DNA from: DASRIA01 sp963724065
Lineage (GTDB): Bacteria > Actinomycetota > Thermoleophilia > Solirubrobacterales > JBBDJG01
Assembly: GCA_963724065.1 (NCBI GenBank)
Contig: CAVRTB010000003.1
Coordinates: forward strand, 124,001-188,000
DNA: 64,000 nucleotides
Direction: 5' to 3'
Position 1 is the stretch's first letter, and each line of letters opens with the position of its first letter. The translations under genes and the position numbers were made by a program. Of this stretch, positions 45,463-53,862 are shown one piece after another. The notes below the pieces were generated by a model that did no database searches, had not been told where the DNA came from, and saw nothing but the letters and a program-made list of their open reading frames with translations.

Positions 45463-46560
45463 ATGCCCGCAGAGCGCCCGTTGCGGCCGGTCAACCCGCG
45501 CCCGTTCGGGGCGCCGGGCGGCGAGGGCCGGTTCACGTTCGCAGTGGCCGGCGACGGCCGTCCGACGGTCGCGGGGATGCCCTTCCCCGCCGTGACCGCG
45601 CAGATCATGCGCGAGGTCGCCCTGCTGCGCCCCGCCTTCACGCTCTACACGGGCGACGCGATCTTCGGATACCGGCAGTCGCGCCAGCAGATGCTGAACG
45701 AGCTCGACCGGTTCCGCGCGCTCGCGGACACGAGCCGCGGCCCGGTGTTCAACGTGCCGGGCAACCACGAGGCGCAGTCGAGCGCCGCGGCGATGGCGGT
45801 GCTCGCGGAGTGGGGGCACGACCTCCACGGGTCGTTCGACTTCGAGGGCTGGCACTTCGTGGGCCTCAACACGGACGAGCCCAACCGCGAGGGCCGCGTG
45901 ACCGGCGAGCAGCTCGAGTGGCTCGAGCGCGACCTGCGCGCCGCGGACGGCGCGCGCGGGACGTTCGTGTTCATGCACCGGCCGCTGTTCTCCTGGTTCC
46001 AGGGCAACTTCAATCCCGACGACGCGCAGGTCCTGATGAAGCTGTTCGCCGGTCACGGCGTGCGCGCCGTGTTCGCGGCGCACGACCACTTCTACTACGA
46101 GGAGCAGCACGACGGCGTGCGCTACATCACGGTCGGCGGCGCCGGCGGCCCGCTCTACACGCAGCCCCCGGCGGGCGGGTTCTCGCACTACGTGCTGGCC
46201 TCGTGCGACGCGGACGGGTTCGACCTGAACGTGGTCGAGCCGGGCCGGTTGGAGGTCGCCTTCCTCGCCGGCAACGACGGCCTCGAGCCCGTCACGACGG
46301 CGCGCCTCGCGAACATCACCGACCGTGACGTGGTCGCCCGCGGCCTGCGGATGGTGGTGCCGAGGCTCGGCGACGCGTCCGGCTACGTGGTGTCGGCTCT
46401 GTCGCGCGACTTCGCCCTGAAGGAGGTGCCGCTCGACGCCGCGGTCGCCGGCGTCGAGGACCTCGCCGACGGCAGCGTCGCGCTGACCATCGAGGTCGCG
46501 CTGCCGACGGGCAAGGCGGTGTGGGTCACCGCCGAGGCACGCGACCCGGGGGCCGGCTGA
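45463..46560 (+). CDS. calcineurin-like metallophosphoesterase
   Basis: 365 residues. Metal motifs in order: AGDGRP (D31; the usual His two residues on is Arg), YTGDAIFG, VPGNHEAQ, FMHRPLF, AAHDHFYYEE. Residues about 20-260 are the catalytic domain, and a beta-rich C-terminal region of about 100 residues follows. No signal peptide. Resembles the purple-acid-phosphatase/3',5'-phosphodiesterase branch; the substrate is unknown. Preceded by the long palindrome and no clear ribosome site. Confidence 0.85.
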   Translation: MPAERPLRPVNPRPFGAPGGEGRFTFAVAGDGRPTVAGMPFPAVTAQIMREVALLRPAFTLYTGDAIFGYRQSRQQMLNELDRFRALADTSRGPVFNVPGNHEAQSSAAAMAVLAEWGHDLHGSFDFEGWHFVGLNTDEPNREGRVTGEQLEWLERDLRAADGARGTFVFMHRPLFSWFQGNFNPDDAQVLMKLFAGHGVRAVFAAHDHFYYEEQHDGVRYITVGGAGGPLYTQPPAGGFSHYVLASCDADGFDLNVVEPGRLEVAFLAGNDGLEPVTTARLANITDRDVVARGLRMVVPRLGDASGYVVSALSRDFALKEVPLDAAVAGVEDLADGSVALTIEVALPTGKAVWVTAEARDPGAG

Positions 46561-46572
46561 CTCGACCGTTGT

Positions 46573-46607
46573 GGTCACTTTGGCAGCCACTGTGTGTCAA
46601 AGTGACC
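46573..46607. terminator. bidirectional hairpin between convergent genes
   Basis: GGTCACTTTG (46573-46582) and CAAAGTGACC (46598-46607) are exact inverse complements with a 15-base loop, between the phosphoesterase gene and a convergent glycosyltransferase. Confidence 0.6.
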
Positions 46608-46626
46608 CCAGCGCCGAAGGAGGTTC

Positions 46627-47721
46627 TCAGCCCAGCGCGCCGACCGCCCGCAGCGCCTCGTGGAACGCGGTTGCCGCGGCGTCGTAGTTGTAGGGAGCGA
46701 CGATCGCGCGGGCGCGGTCGCCCATCGCGCGGCGCAGATCGTCGTCGGTCAGGAGCTGCCGGATCGCCCCGGTCAGCTCCTGCTCGTGGCCCGCGCGGGT
46801 GACCAGGCCGCTCGCGCCGTGCACCACGAGCCCGCCGGCCGCGGCGCCGACCGCCGCCGACGCGATCACCGGCCGCCCGGCGTGCATCGCCTCGTTGCAC
46901 ACGAGGCCCCACGGCTCGAGGAACCGGCGCGTGGCGAGCGAGGGGACCACTACCGCGCTCGACGCCGTGTAGGCGACCGGCAGGCGCTCGCGCGGGACGC
47001 GGCCCAGGAACCGCACCCCCGGCTCGTCGGGGCCGCGCAGCGGCCCGTCGCCCGCGAGCGCGAGCGTCGCGCCCGGCACGTCGAGCCGGCGCCACGCGCG
47101 CAGCAGCACCTCGACGCCCTTCTCGGGCACGAGCCTGCCCGCGAACAGCACGAGCGGCCCCTCGGGCGGGAGGCCGGCGTCGCGGCGAAACGCGGCAACG
47201 TCCTCGGCCGACACGCGCTGCGCGAACAGCTCCGGCTCGACGGCCTGCGGGGCGACGATCACGTTGCGGTCGCTGCGGCGGTTGCGGATCACGTAGCGCG
47301 AGACGTGATTGCCGTAGGTCAGGACGGCGTCGGCCTCGCGGTACACGCGCCGCATGAACGGCAGCGACGCGACGTGCGCGAGCGTCAGGGGATGCCGCCA
47401 CAGCGACGCCCACAGGATGAAAGGGAGCTTGGACTGGCGCGCCCCGTACCAGGCCGACGGCACCGCGACGCGGCCCGTCAGGGCGACGATCACCGCGTCG
47501 CTCTCACCGGCCACGCGCCCGGCGTCGGCCTGGCGCTCGAGCAGATGCGCGGGGAACGGGGCCTCCGCGAGCTGGCGTTCGAGGTCGCGGTCCGCGCTCG
47601 CGACGTAGCCGCCCTCCCCGCCGAAGCAGTGCACCTCCACGCCGTGACGCTCGTGCAGGAGGCGGTAGAGCGGCACGCGGTAGGGCGGGAGGTAGTTGGT
47701 TATGAGGGAGATGGGGGCCAT
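46627..47721 (-). CDS. GT4 glycosyltransferase
   Basis: 364 residues. GT-B fold: ISLITNYLPPYRVPLYRLLH at the N-terminus (acceptor domain), VLFAGRLVPEKGVEVLLRAW and EPWGLVCNEAMHAGRPVIAS (the donor-binding E-x7-E) in the C-domain. NYLPPYRVPL is common in transferases of surface-polysaccharide clusters. Divergent from the next gene with only 16 bases between the starts. Confidence 0.88.
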   Translation of the reverse strand: MAPISLITNYLPPYRVPLYRLLHERHGVEVHCFGGEGGYVASADRDLERQLAEAPFPAHLLERQADAGRVAGESDAVIVALTGRVAVPSAWYGARQSKLPFILWASLWRHPLTLAHVASLPFMRRVYREADAVLTYGNHVSRYVIRNRRSDRNVIVAPQAVEPELFAQRVSAEDVAAFRRDAGLPPEGPLVLFAGRLVPEKGVEVLLRAWRRLDVPGATLALAGDGPLRGPDEPGVRFLGRVPRERLPVAYTASSAVVVPSLATRRFLEPWGLVCNEAMHAGRPVIASAAVGAAAGGLVVHGASGLVTRAGHEQELTGAIRQLLTDDDLRRAMGDRARAIVAPYNYDAAATAFHEALRAVGALG

Positions 47722-47737
47722 AGGCTGCGCGGCGGCA

Positions 47738-48871
47738 ATGAACGTACTGGTCCTGCACAACCGATACCGCGAGCCCGGGGGAGAGGAGCGCTCGGTGGCG
47801 GAGATCGTGCGCCTGCTCGGCGCACACGGCCACGCCGTCCGGGTGCTCGAGCGCTCGAGCGCGGATGCCGGTCGCGTGCGCGCGGGCGCTGCGCTCCTCG
47901 GGGGCGGCCTCGATCCCGGGGAGGTCGAGCGGGCTGTCCGCTCCCATCGGGCCGACATCGTGCATGCCCACAACATCAATCCGCTCTTCGGCGCGCGGGC
48001 GCTCGCGGCCGCGAAGCGCGCCGGCGCACGGGTCGTGATGCACCTCCACAACTACCGGCTCGCCTGCGCGGTCGCGATCGACTACCGCGACGGCGCGGTG
48101 TGCACCCGCTGCCGGGGCCGCAACACGCTCCCCGGCGTGCGGCTGCGCTGCCGCGGGAGCCTGCCCGAGGCCGCGGCCTACGGCGCCGGCCTCGCGCTCC
48201 AGCAGCGGCGCATCGTGCGCGCCGTCGACCGCTTCGTCGCCCCGAGCGCGTTCGCGGCGCGGCGCATCTCGGAGCAGGTGCGCGTGACGAGCCCGATCGC
48301 CGTGCTCCACAACTTCGTCGGCGAGCACGAGTTCGCCCAGGGGCCGCCTTCCGGGCGCGGGGAGCACGCCCTGTTCGCCGGGCGGCTGGTGGAGGAGAAG
48401 GGAGCCGACACGGCGATCCTCGCGGCGGCTCAGTCCGGCGTGCCGCTCGCGATCGCCGGGGCCGGGCCCGAAGCGCCGCGCCTCGAGCGCCTCGCGCACG
48501 AGCGCGGAGCGCCGGTGACCTTCCTCGGGCGTGTCGCGCCGCAGGAGATGGCGCGCGTGCGCGCTCAGGCGGCGTTCGTCGTAGCCCCCTCGCGCTGGGA
48601 CGAGCCCTGCCCGTATTCGGTGATCGAGGCGATGGCGGCGGGCCTGCCGGTGCTCGCCTCGGACAGCGGCGGCCTGCCGGAGATGGTGGGCGAACGCGAG
48701 GTGCTGGCGCCCGGCGACGCGACGCGGTGGGCGGCGGCGATGCACACCCTGTGGAGTGACGGCGCCGAGCGCGCCCGGCGCGGCGGGGCCGCCCTGGCCC
48801 GCGCCCGCGAGCTGTTCCACGAGGACCGCTTCTACAGTGCGCTGATGGACGTCTACGAGGACCGCGGCTGA
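47738..48871 (+). CDS. GT4 glycosyltransferase
   Basis: 377 residues. VLVLHNRYREPGGEERSVAE is the Gly-rich N-terminal loop, VHAHNINPLFGARA and MHLHNYRLAC follow; CTRCRGRNTLPGVRLRC has a four-Cys cluster often seen in this subgroup; FAGRLVEEKGADTAI and EPCPYSVIEAMAAGLPVLAS form the donor site. A TAGGCT hexamer is 11 bases upstream. Shares one base with the following gene, so an operon. Confidence 0.88.
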   Translation: MNVLVLHNRYREPGGEERSVAEIVRLLGAHGHAVRVLERSSADAGRVRAGAALLGGGLDPGEVERAVRSHRADIVHAHNINPLFGARALAAAKRAGARVVMHLHNYRLACAVAIDYRDGAVCTRCRGRNTLPGVRLRCRGSLPEAAAYGAGLALQQRRIVRAVDRFVAPSAFAARRISEQVRVTSPIAVLHNFVGEHEFAQGPPSGRGEHALFAGRLVEEKGADTAILAAAQSGVPLAIAGAGPEAPRLERLAHERGAPVTFLGRVAPQEMARVRAQAAFVVAPSRWDEPCPYSVIEAMAAGLPVLASDSGGLPEMVGEREVLAPGDATRWAAAMHTLWSDGAERARRGGAALARARELFHEDRFYSALMDVYEDRG

Positions 48872-49632
48872 TGGACGTCCGCACGCGGGAGCTGCTCGGC
48901 GTGCCGATCGCGGTCACGGACTACGCCGGGGCGATGGACGCGATGGACGGCATGATCGCGCGTCGTGAGCGCGGCTACGTCGGCGCGCTCGCCGTGCACG
49001 CGCTGATGGTGGCCGGCGAGGACCCCGAGATGGGCGCCGCCGTGCGCGGCGCCAGCATGAACGTCCCCGACGGCAAGCCGCTCGTCTGGGCGCTCAACCT
49101 GCTCGGCGAGCGCCTCACGGACCGCGTCTACGGGCCCGAGCTGACCGACCGCTACTGCGCGCGGTCCGCGCAGCGCGGGCACCGCGTGTGGCTCTACGGC
49201 GGCGAGACCGCGGAGGCGCTCGACCAGCTCGTGACGGCGCTCGAGCGCCGTCACCCGGGGATCGAGGTCGTGGGTGGGTACTCGCCCCCGCACCGGCCGC
49301 TGACGGCGCAGGAGGAGAGCGACGTCGCCGCGCGCATCAACGGCGATCGGCCGGACGTCGTCTGGGTCGGCATCGGGGTTCCCAAACAGGAGAAGTGGAT
49401 GGCGCACATGCGCCCGCTGCTCGAGGCCCCGGTGCTCGTCGGAGTCGGCGCGGCGTTCGACTTCCTCGCGGGCCGCAAGCGCCAGGCGCCGGCCTGGATG
49501 CAGCGGCGCGGCCTCGAGTGGCTGTTCCGCCTCGCGCAGGAGCCGCGCCGGCTGCTCGTGCGTTACCTGCGCTACAACCCCGCGTTCGTTGCGGGCTTCG
49601 CGCGCCAGTACCTGCGCGAGCGGCGCCGGTAG
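48871..49632 (+). CDS. WecG/TagA/CpsF family glycosyltransferase (GT26)
   Basis: 253 residues. ALAVHALMVAGEDPEMGAAV, then NVPDGKPLVWALNLLG (the catalytic Asp is within the PDG motif), GPELTDRYCARSAQRGHRVW, VWVGIGVPKQEKWMAHM, and the C-terminal RGLEWLFRLAQEPRRLLVRY that contacts the membrane. Usually adds the second sugar (ManNAc or similar) to an undecaprenyl-linked primer. Complete. Confidence 0.92.
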   Translation: MDVRTRELLGVPIAVTDYAGAMDAMDGMIARRERGYVGALAVHALMVAGEDPEMGAAVRGASMNVPDGKPLVWALNLLGERLTDRVYGPELTDRYCARSAQRGHRVWLYGGETAEALDQLVTALERRHPGIEVVGGYSPPHRPLTAQEESDVAARINGDRPDVVWVGIGVPKQEKWMAHMRPLLEAPVLVGVGAAFDFLAGRKRQAPAWMQRRGLEWLFRLAQEPRRLLVRYLRYNPAFVAGFARQYLRERRR

Positions 49633-49904
49633 GTCGCGCCCCGCGGGTCGCGCACAGCCGCGGGGGCAGCGGTCTGCGCCCGCATGAACTCGACGAGCGC
49701 CGCCGTGTGCTCGAAGGGGTCGGCCAGCGCGGAGCCCTCCGCCGTGACCGCGGCGACGATACGGCCGTCGCGCGCGGCCACCAGCTCCACGTCGAACACG
49801 GGAACGGCGCCGTCGAGCTGGGCGAGCCGCACGAGCGCGAGGCGGTCGGCGGCCCGTGCGGGGCGGATCGTGAGGCTGTGGTCGGTAAGGCCGTTGTCGC
49901 TCAT
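49572..49904 (-). CDS. small hypothetical protein (GNAT-like N-terminus)
   Basis: 110 residues, ATG at 49904 with a strong AAAAGGAG site. SLTIRPARAADRLALVRLAQ looks like the first strand and helix of GNAT acetyltransferases, but the acetyl-CoA-binding motif is absent, and the last third is basic (YRRRSRRYWRA). The 3' end overlaps the convergent GT26 gene by about 60 bases. Divergent from the MocR regulator, so it could be a target of it. Confidence 0.55.
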   Translation of the reverse strand: MSDNGLTDHSLTIRPARAADRLALVRLAQLDGAVPVFDVELVAARDGRIVAAVTAEGSALADPFEHTAALVEFMRAQTAAPAAVRDPRGATYRRRSRRYWRAKPATNAGL

Positions 49905-49915
49905 GTTGGCTCCTT

Positions 49916-49966
49916 TTGACTACCAGTTGCGGAGGAGTGGTACAGTCCATCCGGCTAGTGGACCAG
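49916..49966 (+). promoter_or_regulatory. MocR promoter and direct-repeat operator
   Basis: TTGACT (49916-49921), 19-base spacer, TACAGT (49941-49946). Two direct repeats, AGTGGTACAG (49936-49945) and AGTGGACCAG (49957-49966), are exactly 21 bases apart, i.e. two helical turns, as in known MocR operators. The first overlaps the -10 box. Confidence 0.45.
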
Positions 49967-50012
49967 AGTTAATCGAGCTTTGGCCCATGTTTCCAGAGCC
50001 AATCAGACCTAA

Positions 50013-51458
50013 ATGGACCCGATCGACATCCAGAATCGCATCCTCGGTGGCCTCGGCGACTGGACCCCGGGCTCAGGCCCGCTCTACCGACGGCTTGCTC
50101 GCGCACTCGGTGGCGCGATCGCACAGGGCACGCTCCCACCCGGCACCCGGCTGCCGGCGGAGCGCACGCTCGCCCAGCTCGTCCACGTGAGCCGCGGAAC
50201 GGCCGTCGCCGCGTACAACCTGCTCGAAGAGGAGGGCGCCGTCGAGCGCCGCCAGGGGAGCGGCACCGTCGTGCGCATGCCGGGCCTGCCGCGCGAGGAC
50301 CAGATGGCGAGGACGTCGCAGCTCTCGGCGATGGTCTCGGGGCCGGAGCCTCAGATCGATCTCTCGCTCGCCGCCCCCCCGAGCACGGAGCTTCCGCTCG
50401 GTATCTCGATCTCGGTCGGGGACATCGCGGCGGTGTCGCCGCTGCTCGGTTACGCGCCGCTCGGCCTGCCCGCGATGCGCGAGCGGATCGCCGCGCGCTT
50501 CACGGCCGACGGGCTCCCGACCACCGCGGAGGAGATCCTGATCACCACCGGGGCCCAGCAGGCGATCAGCCTGATCGCCGCGCTCGAGCTGTCCGCCGGG
50601 GACCGCGTCGCGCTCGAGACGCCGACCTATCCGGGAGTGGTCGAGGCCTTCGCGCGCGCCGGCGCACGGCTCGCGCCGCTCGACCTCGACCACTCCGGCG
50701 TGCGTCCCGACGCGCTGCGGCGCCTGCTCGACCGCCCGCCGCGGTTGATGCACCTGACCCCGACCTGTCAGAACCCGACCGGCCGCGTGATGCCCGAGGG
50801 CCGGCGGCGCGAGCTGCTCGCCCTGGCCCGGGAGCACGACGTGAGCGTGATCGACGACACCGTGATGGAGGACCTCGCCTTCGACGGCGCCCGCCCGCCA
50901 CGCCTCGCTTCGATCGCGGCGGACGGCGTCTTCACGGTCGGCTCGCTCTCGAAGACGCTCTGGGGAGGCCTGCGGGTCGGCTGGGTGCGGGCACCCGCGT
51001 CCACGATCCTGCGCCTGGGCCGGCTGAAGGTCGCGCTCGACCTGGGCACGCCCGCGGCCTCGCAGGCGCTCGCGCTCGCGCTGATGGACGGGCTCGACGA
51101 GACAATCGCGCGGCGCCGGGAGTCGCTGCGCGAGCGCATGGAGGCGCTCACCGCGGAGCTCACGCGCCTGCTGCCGGAATGGGAGTGGGCCGCGCCGCGC
51201 GGCGGCTACGCGCTGTGGGTGAAGCTGCCGCGCGGCACGAGCGGCGATCAGTTCGCGCAGCTCGTTCTGCGGCACGGCGTGGCTGTGTCATCGGGGTCGA
51301 GCTTCTCCGCCGACGACGAGCACCTCGACCACATCCGCATCTGCTTCGGCCTCGACGCGGACACGCTGCGCCGGGCGGTGCCGAAGCTGGCCGAGGCCTG
51401 GCAGGAGCTGGAGCAGGCAACGGGGCCGGCGCGCACCGCTCCCGTGGTGGCCGTCTGA
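50013..51458 (+). CDS. MocR-type GntR/aminotransferase transcriptional regulator
   Basis: 481 residues. N-terminal GntR winged helix (LYRRLARALGGAIAQGTLPP, ERTLAQLVHVSRGTAVAAYN). From residue about 110 a class I PLP aminotransferase fold: TGAQQAISLIAALEL, LTPTCQNPTGRVMPE, VIDDTVMEDLAFDG and GSLSKTLWGGLRVGW, whose Lys would bind pyridoxal phosphate. MocR proteins sense PLP or amino compounds and often control PLP or amino-acid genes. None is adjacent, so the target is unknown. Confidence 0.9.
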   Translation: MDPIDIQNRILGGLGDWTPGSGPLYRRLARALGGAIAQGTLPPGTRLPAERTLAQLVHVSRGTAVAAYNLLEEEGAVERRQGSGTVVRMPGLPREDQMARTSQLSAMVSGPEPQIDLSLAAPPSTELPLGISISVGDIAAVSPLLGYAPLGLPAMRERIAARFTADGLPTTAEEILITTGAQQAISLIAALELSAGDRVALETPTYPGVVEAFARAGARLAPLDLDHSGVRPDALRRLLDRPPRLMHLTPTCQNPTGRVMPEGRRRELLALAREHDVSVIDDTVMEDLAFDGARPPRLASIAADGVFTVGSLSKTLWGGLRVGWVRAPASTILRLGRLKVALDLGTPAASQALALALMDGLDETIARRRESLRERMEALTAELTRLLPEWEWAAPRGGYALWVKLPRGTSGDQFAQLVLRHGVAVSSGSSFSADDEHLDHIRICFGLDADTLRRAVPKLAEAWQELEQATGPARTAPVVAV

Positions 51459-51513
51459 GAGAATCGCGCAGGTCACGCGCCTTCGTTCCCGCCCGCGTGT
51501 TCCAGCGCCACAG

Positions 51514-52797
51514 ATGAGCGACTCCTTCGAACACGACGTCTCGGTCGTCGGCCTCGGCCGTGTCGGGCTGCCGCTCGCGCTGAGCTTTGCCGACCGCGGC
51601 CTCTCGACCGTCGGCGTCGACAGCGACCATGCGCGGGTCGAGAGTGTGCGCGCCGGCGTGATGCCGTTCCAGGAGAGCGGCACGCAGGAGCTGCTCGCGC
51701 GCGTCAACGCGGGCAGCGGCCTGCGGCTCTCCGAGCGCATCGAGGACGCCGCCGGGGCGCAACACATCGTGCTCACGCTCGGCACGCCGAGCCTGTCACA
51801 CATCGAGATCGACATCAGCGAGATCCGCTCCGCGCTCGACTCGCTGCTGCCCGTCCTGAGGCCCGGGCACAGCATCGTCCTGCGCTCCACCGTCGCTCCC
51901 GGTACGACCGAGTTCGTGGCCGGGTACGTCGAGCAGCATCGCGGCCTCGAGGTCGGCCGCGACGTGTTCGTCGCGCATGCGCCCGAGCGGATCGCCGAGA
52001 ACCACTTCCTCGATGAGATCGAGACGCTCCCGCACATCGTGGGCGGCGTCGACGACGAGTCCACCGAGCGCGTCGCGCGCCTGTTCGAGGTGTTCGGCTC
52101 GCACATCGAGCGCACGACGCCGGTGCAGGCCGAGCTGGCGAAGATCTGGACCAACATCTTCCGCTATGCGAACTTCGCGCTGCCCAACCTGCTGATGATG
52201 AACTGCGAGCAGCACGGCGCGAACGTGTTCGAGGTGATCGAGCTGATCAACCGCGACTACCCGCGCGGCGGGATCGCCGCGCCCGGGCTGACCGGCGGTA
52301 CATGCCTGCGCAAGGACTTCGCGTTCTCGGAGGAGCGCTCCAACGCGCCGGGCATGCTGATGTCCGTCTCGCGCGTCAACGAGAGCGTGCCGCTGTTCCT
52401 CGTCGAGGGCGTCAAGCGGCGGCTCGGGTCGCTGAGAGGCACGAAGGTCGCCGTGCTCGGGCTCACCTTCAAGCGCGACTCCGACGACCTGCGGGACTCG
52501 CTCTCGGCGAAGCTGATCAGGCTGCTCGAGCGCGAGCTGGCCGAGGTCGCCGGCCACGATCCGCACTCCCCGCTGCCCGGTCCCGGGCTCGAGGAGGCGG
52601 TGCGCGGCGCGGCCGCGGTCGTGGTCGCGACCAACCACTCCGAGTTCTCGCACGCCGCGGCGCTGCGCGCGGTCGCGGAGGGCGCGCCCGGCGCGCTCGT
52701 GGTCGACCCCTGGAACGCCTTTGGCGCCGCCCGCGTGTTCGCCCCGGTCGAGGAGGTGGTGTCCCTGAGCGCTGCGCTCCAGGCGACGGGCGGTTGA
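51514..52797 (+). CDS. nucleotide-sugar dehydrogenase (UDP-glucose/ManNAc dehydrogenase family)
   Basis: 427 residues. NAD motif VSVVGLGRVGLPLALSFA, VLTLGTPS and RSTVAPGTTEF (N-domain), the middle helix AELAKIWTNIFRYANFALPN with catalytic Lys and Asn, and GGTCLRKDF with the active Cys. C-terminal domain GTKVAVLGLTFKRDSDDLRD. It oxidises C6 of a UDP-sugar in two steps to a uronic acid. UDP-xylose synthase at 62979 needs UDP-glucuronate, so it may supply it, although the motif pattern is nearer to the WecC branch. Confidence 0.88.
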   Translation: MSDSFEHDVSVVGLGRVGLPLALSFADRGLSTVGVDSDHARVESVRAGVMPFQESGTQELLARVNAGSGLRLSERIEDAAGAQHIVLTLGTPSLSHIEIDISEIRSALDSLLPVLRPGHSIVLRSTVAPGTTEFVAGYVEQHRGLEVGRDVFVAHAPERIAENHFLDEIETLPHIVGGVDDESTERVARLFEVFGSHIERTTPVQAELAKIWTNIFRYANFALPNLLMMNCEQHGANVFEVIELINRDYPRGGIAAPGLTGGTCLRKDFAFSEERSNAPGMLMSVSRVNESVPLFLVEGVKRRLGSLRGTKVAVLGLTFKRDSDDLRDSLSAKLIRLLERELAEVAGHDPHSPLPGPGLEEAVRGAAAVVVATNHSEFSHAAALRAVAEGAPGALVVDPWNAFGAARVFAPVEEVVSLSAALQATGG

Positions 52798-53774
52798 CCC
52801 CCGGGCGGATCCTCGTCACGGGCGGCGCCGGCACGATCGGCACTGCGTTGGTGCGGCGCCTGCTCGACGACGACCACGCGGTGCGCGTCGCCGACCAGCG
52901 CCCGGCCCCCGCTTGGATGCGCGAGCGCGCCGAGGTGCACACCGGCGACCTGCGCGAGCTCGGCGAGGCGCGGGCGGCGCTCGGCGGCTGCGACCGGGTC
53001 GTGCACCTCGCCGCGATCGTCGGCGGCATCGCCAACTTCCACAAGCTCCCGTACACGCTGCTCGAGACGAACACCGCGCTCTACAACGGACTGTTCCGGG
53101 CGGCGATCGAGCAGCAGCCGGAGCGGTTCGTCTACGTGTCGTCGAGCATGGTGTTCGAGCGCGCGGAGGAGTTCCCGACCCGCGAGGAGTACATCGACCG
53201 GTGCCCGACCCCGCACTCCGCGTACGGGTTCTCGAAGCTCGCGGGCGAGTACTGGTGCCGCGCCGCGGCGGACGAGTTCGGGCTGCGCCACTCGATCGTG
53301 CGCCCGTTCAACGCCTACGGGCCGGGGGAGATGACCGGGGACGAGCCCGGCATCGCGCACATCGTCCCCGACCTGATCGAGCGCGCGCTGCGGCGCGAGC
53401 GCCCCTTCCCGATCTTCGGGTCCGGCGAGCAGACCCGCACGCTCACGCACGTCGACGACATCGCGGCGGGCATCGTCGCGGCGCTCACCAGCGACGCCGC
53501 GGTCGGCGAGGCTTTCAACGTGTCGGCCGACGAGGAGCTGACGGTGCGCGAGATCGCCGCGATCATCTGGGAGGCGTGCGGCAACGACCCCGCCGCGCTC
53601 GAGCTGGAGCACCTGCCGTCGTTCGAGGTGGACGTGCAGCGCCGCTGGCCCTCGACCGAGAAGGCGCGCGAGGTGCTCGGCTGGCAGGCGCGCATCGGCG
53701 TACGCGAGGGCATCGCGGACACGGTCGATTGGCTGCGCGCACGCGCACCCGCACCCAGCGCCGAACGTCCCTGA
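52794..53774 (+). CDS. NAD-dependent epimerase/dehydratase
   Basis: 326 residues, TTG start overlapping the preceding stop (TTGA). GRILVTGGAGTIGTALVRRL, HLAAIVGGIANFHKLPY, YVSSSMVFERAEEF, catalytic Tyr/Lys in HSAYGFSKLAGEYW, PFNAYGPGEM, and LTHVDDIAAGIVAAL. Extended short-chain dehydrogenase acting on a nucleotide sugar; HKLPYTLLETN is typical of a subgroup with undefined substrate. Coupled with the dehydrogenase. Its last codons lie in the arm of a palindromic repeat. Confidence 0.85.
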   Translation: MTPGRILVTGGAGTIGTALVRRLLDDDHAVRVADQRPAPAWMRERAEVHTGDLRELGEARAALGGCDRVVHLAAIVGGIANFHKLPYTLLETNTALYNGLFRAAIEQQPERFVYVSSSMVFERAEEFPTREEYIDRCPTPHSAYGFSKLAGEYWCRAAADEFGLRHSIVRPFNAYGPGEMTGDEPGIAHIVPDLIERALRRERPFPIFGSGEQTRTLTHVDDIAAGIVAALTSDAAVGEAFNVSADEELTVREIAAIIWEACGNDPAALELEHLPSFEVDVQRRWPSTEKAREVLGWQARIGVREGIADTVDWLRARAPAPSAERP

Positions 53775-53810
53775 GTACCCCCTATAGCCCCTACTCCGGG
53801 ACGTTCGGCG
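53759..53810. repeat. palindromic repeat of the GCCGAACGTCCC family (copy 3)
   Basis: CGCCGAACGTCCC (53759-53771) and GGGACGTTCGGCG (53798-53810) are exact inverse complements; an inner GAGTA/TACTC pair extends the stem. The left arm encodes the last codons of the epimerase and the stop codon begins the loop, exactly as at 18011. Lies between convergent genes. Confidence 0.75.
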
Positions 53811-53862
53811 TGTGGGGTGGGAGCGACTGCGGCATGACGTCCCGCGCGAGGGCCCGCTCGGT

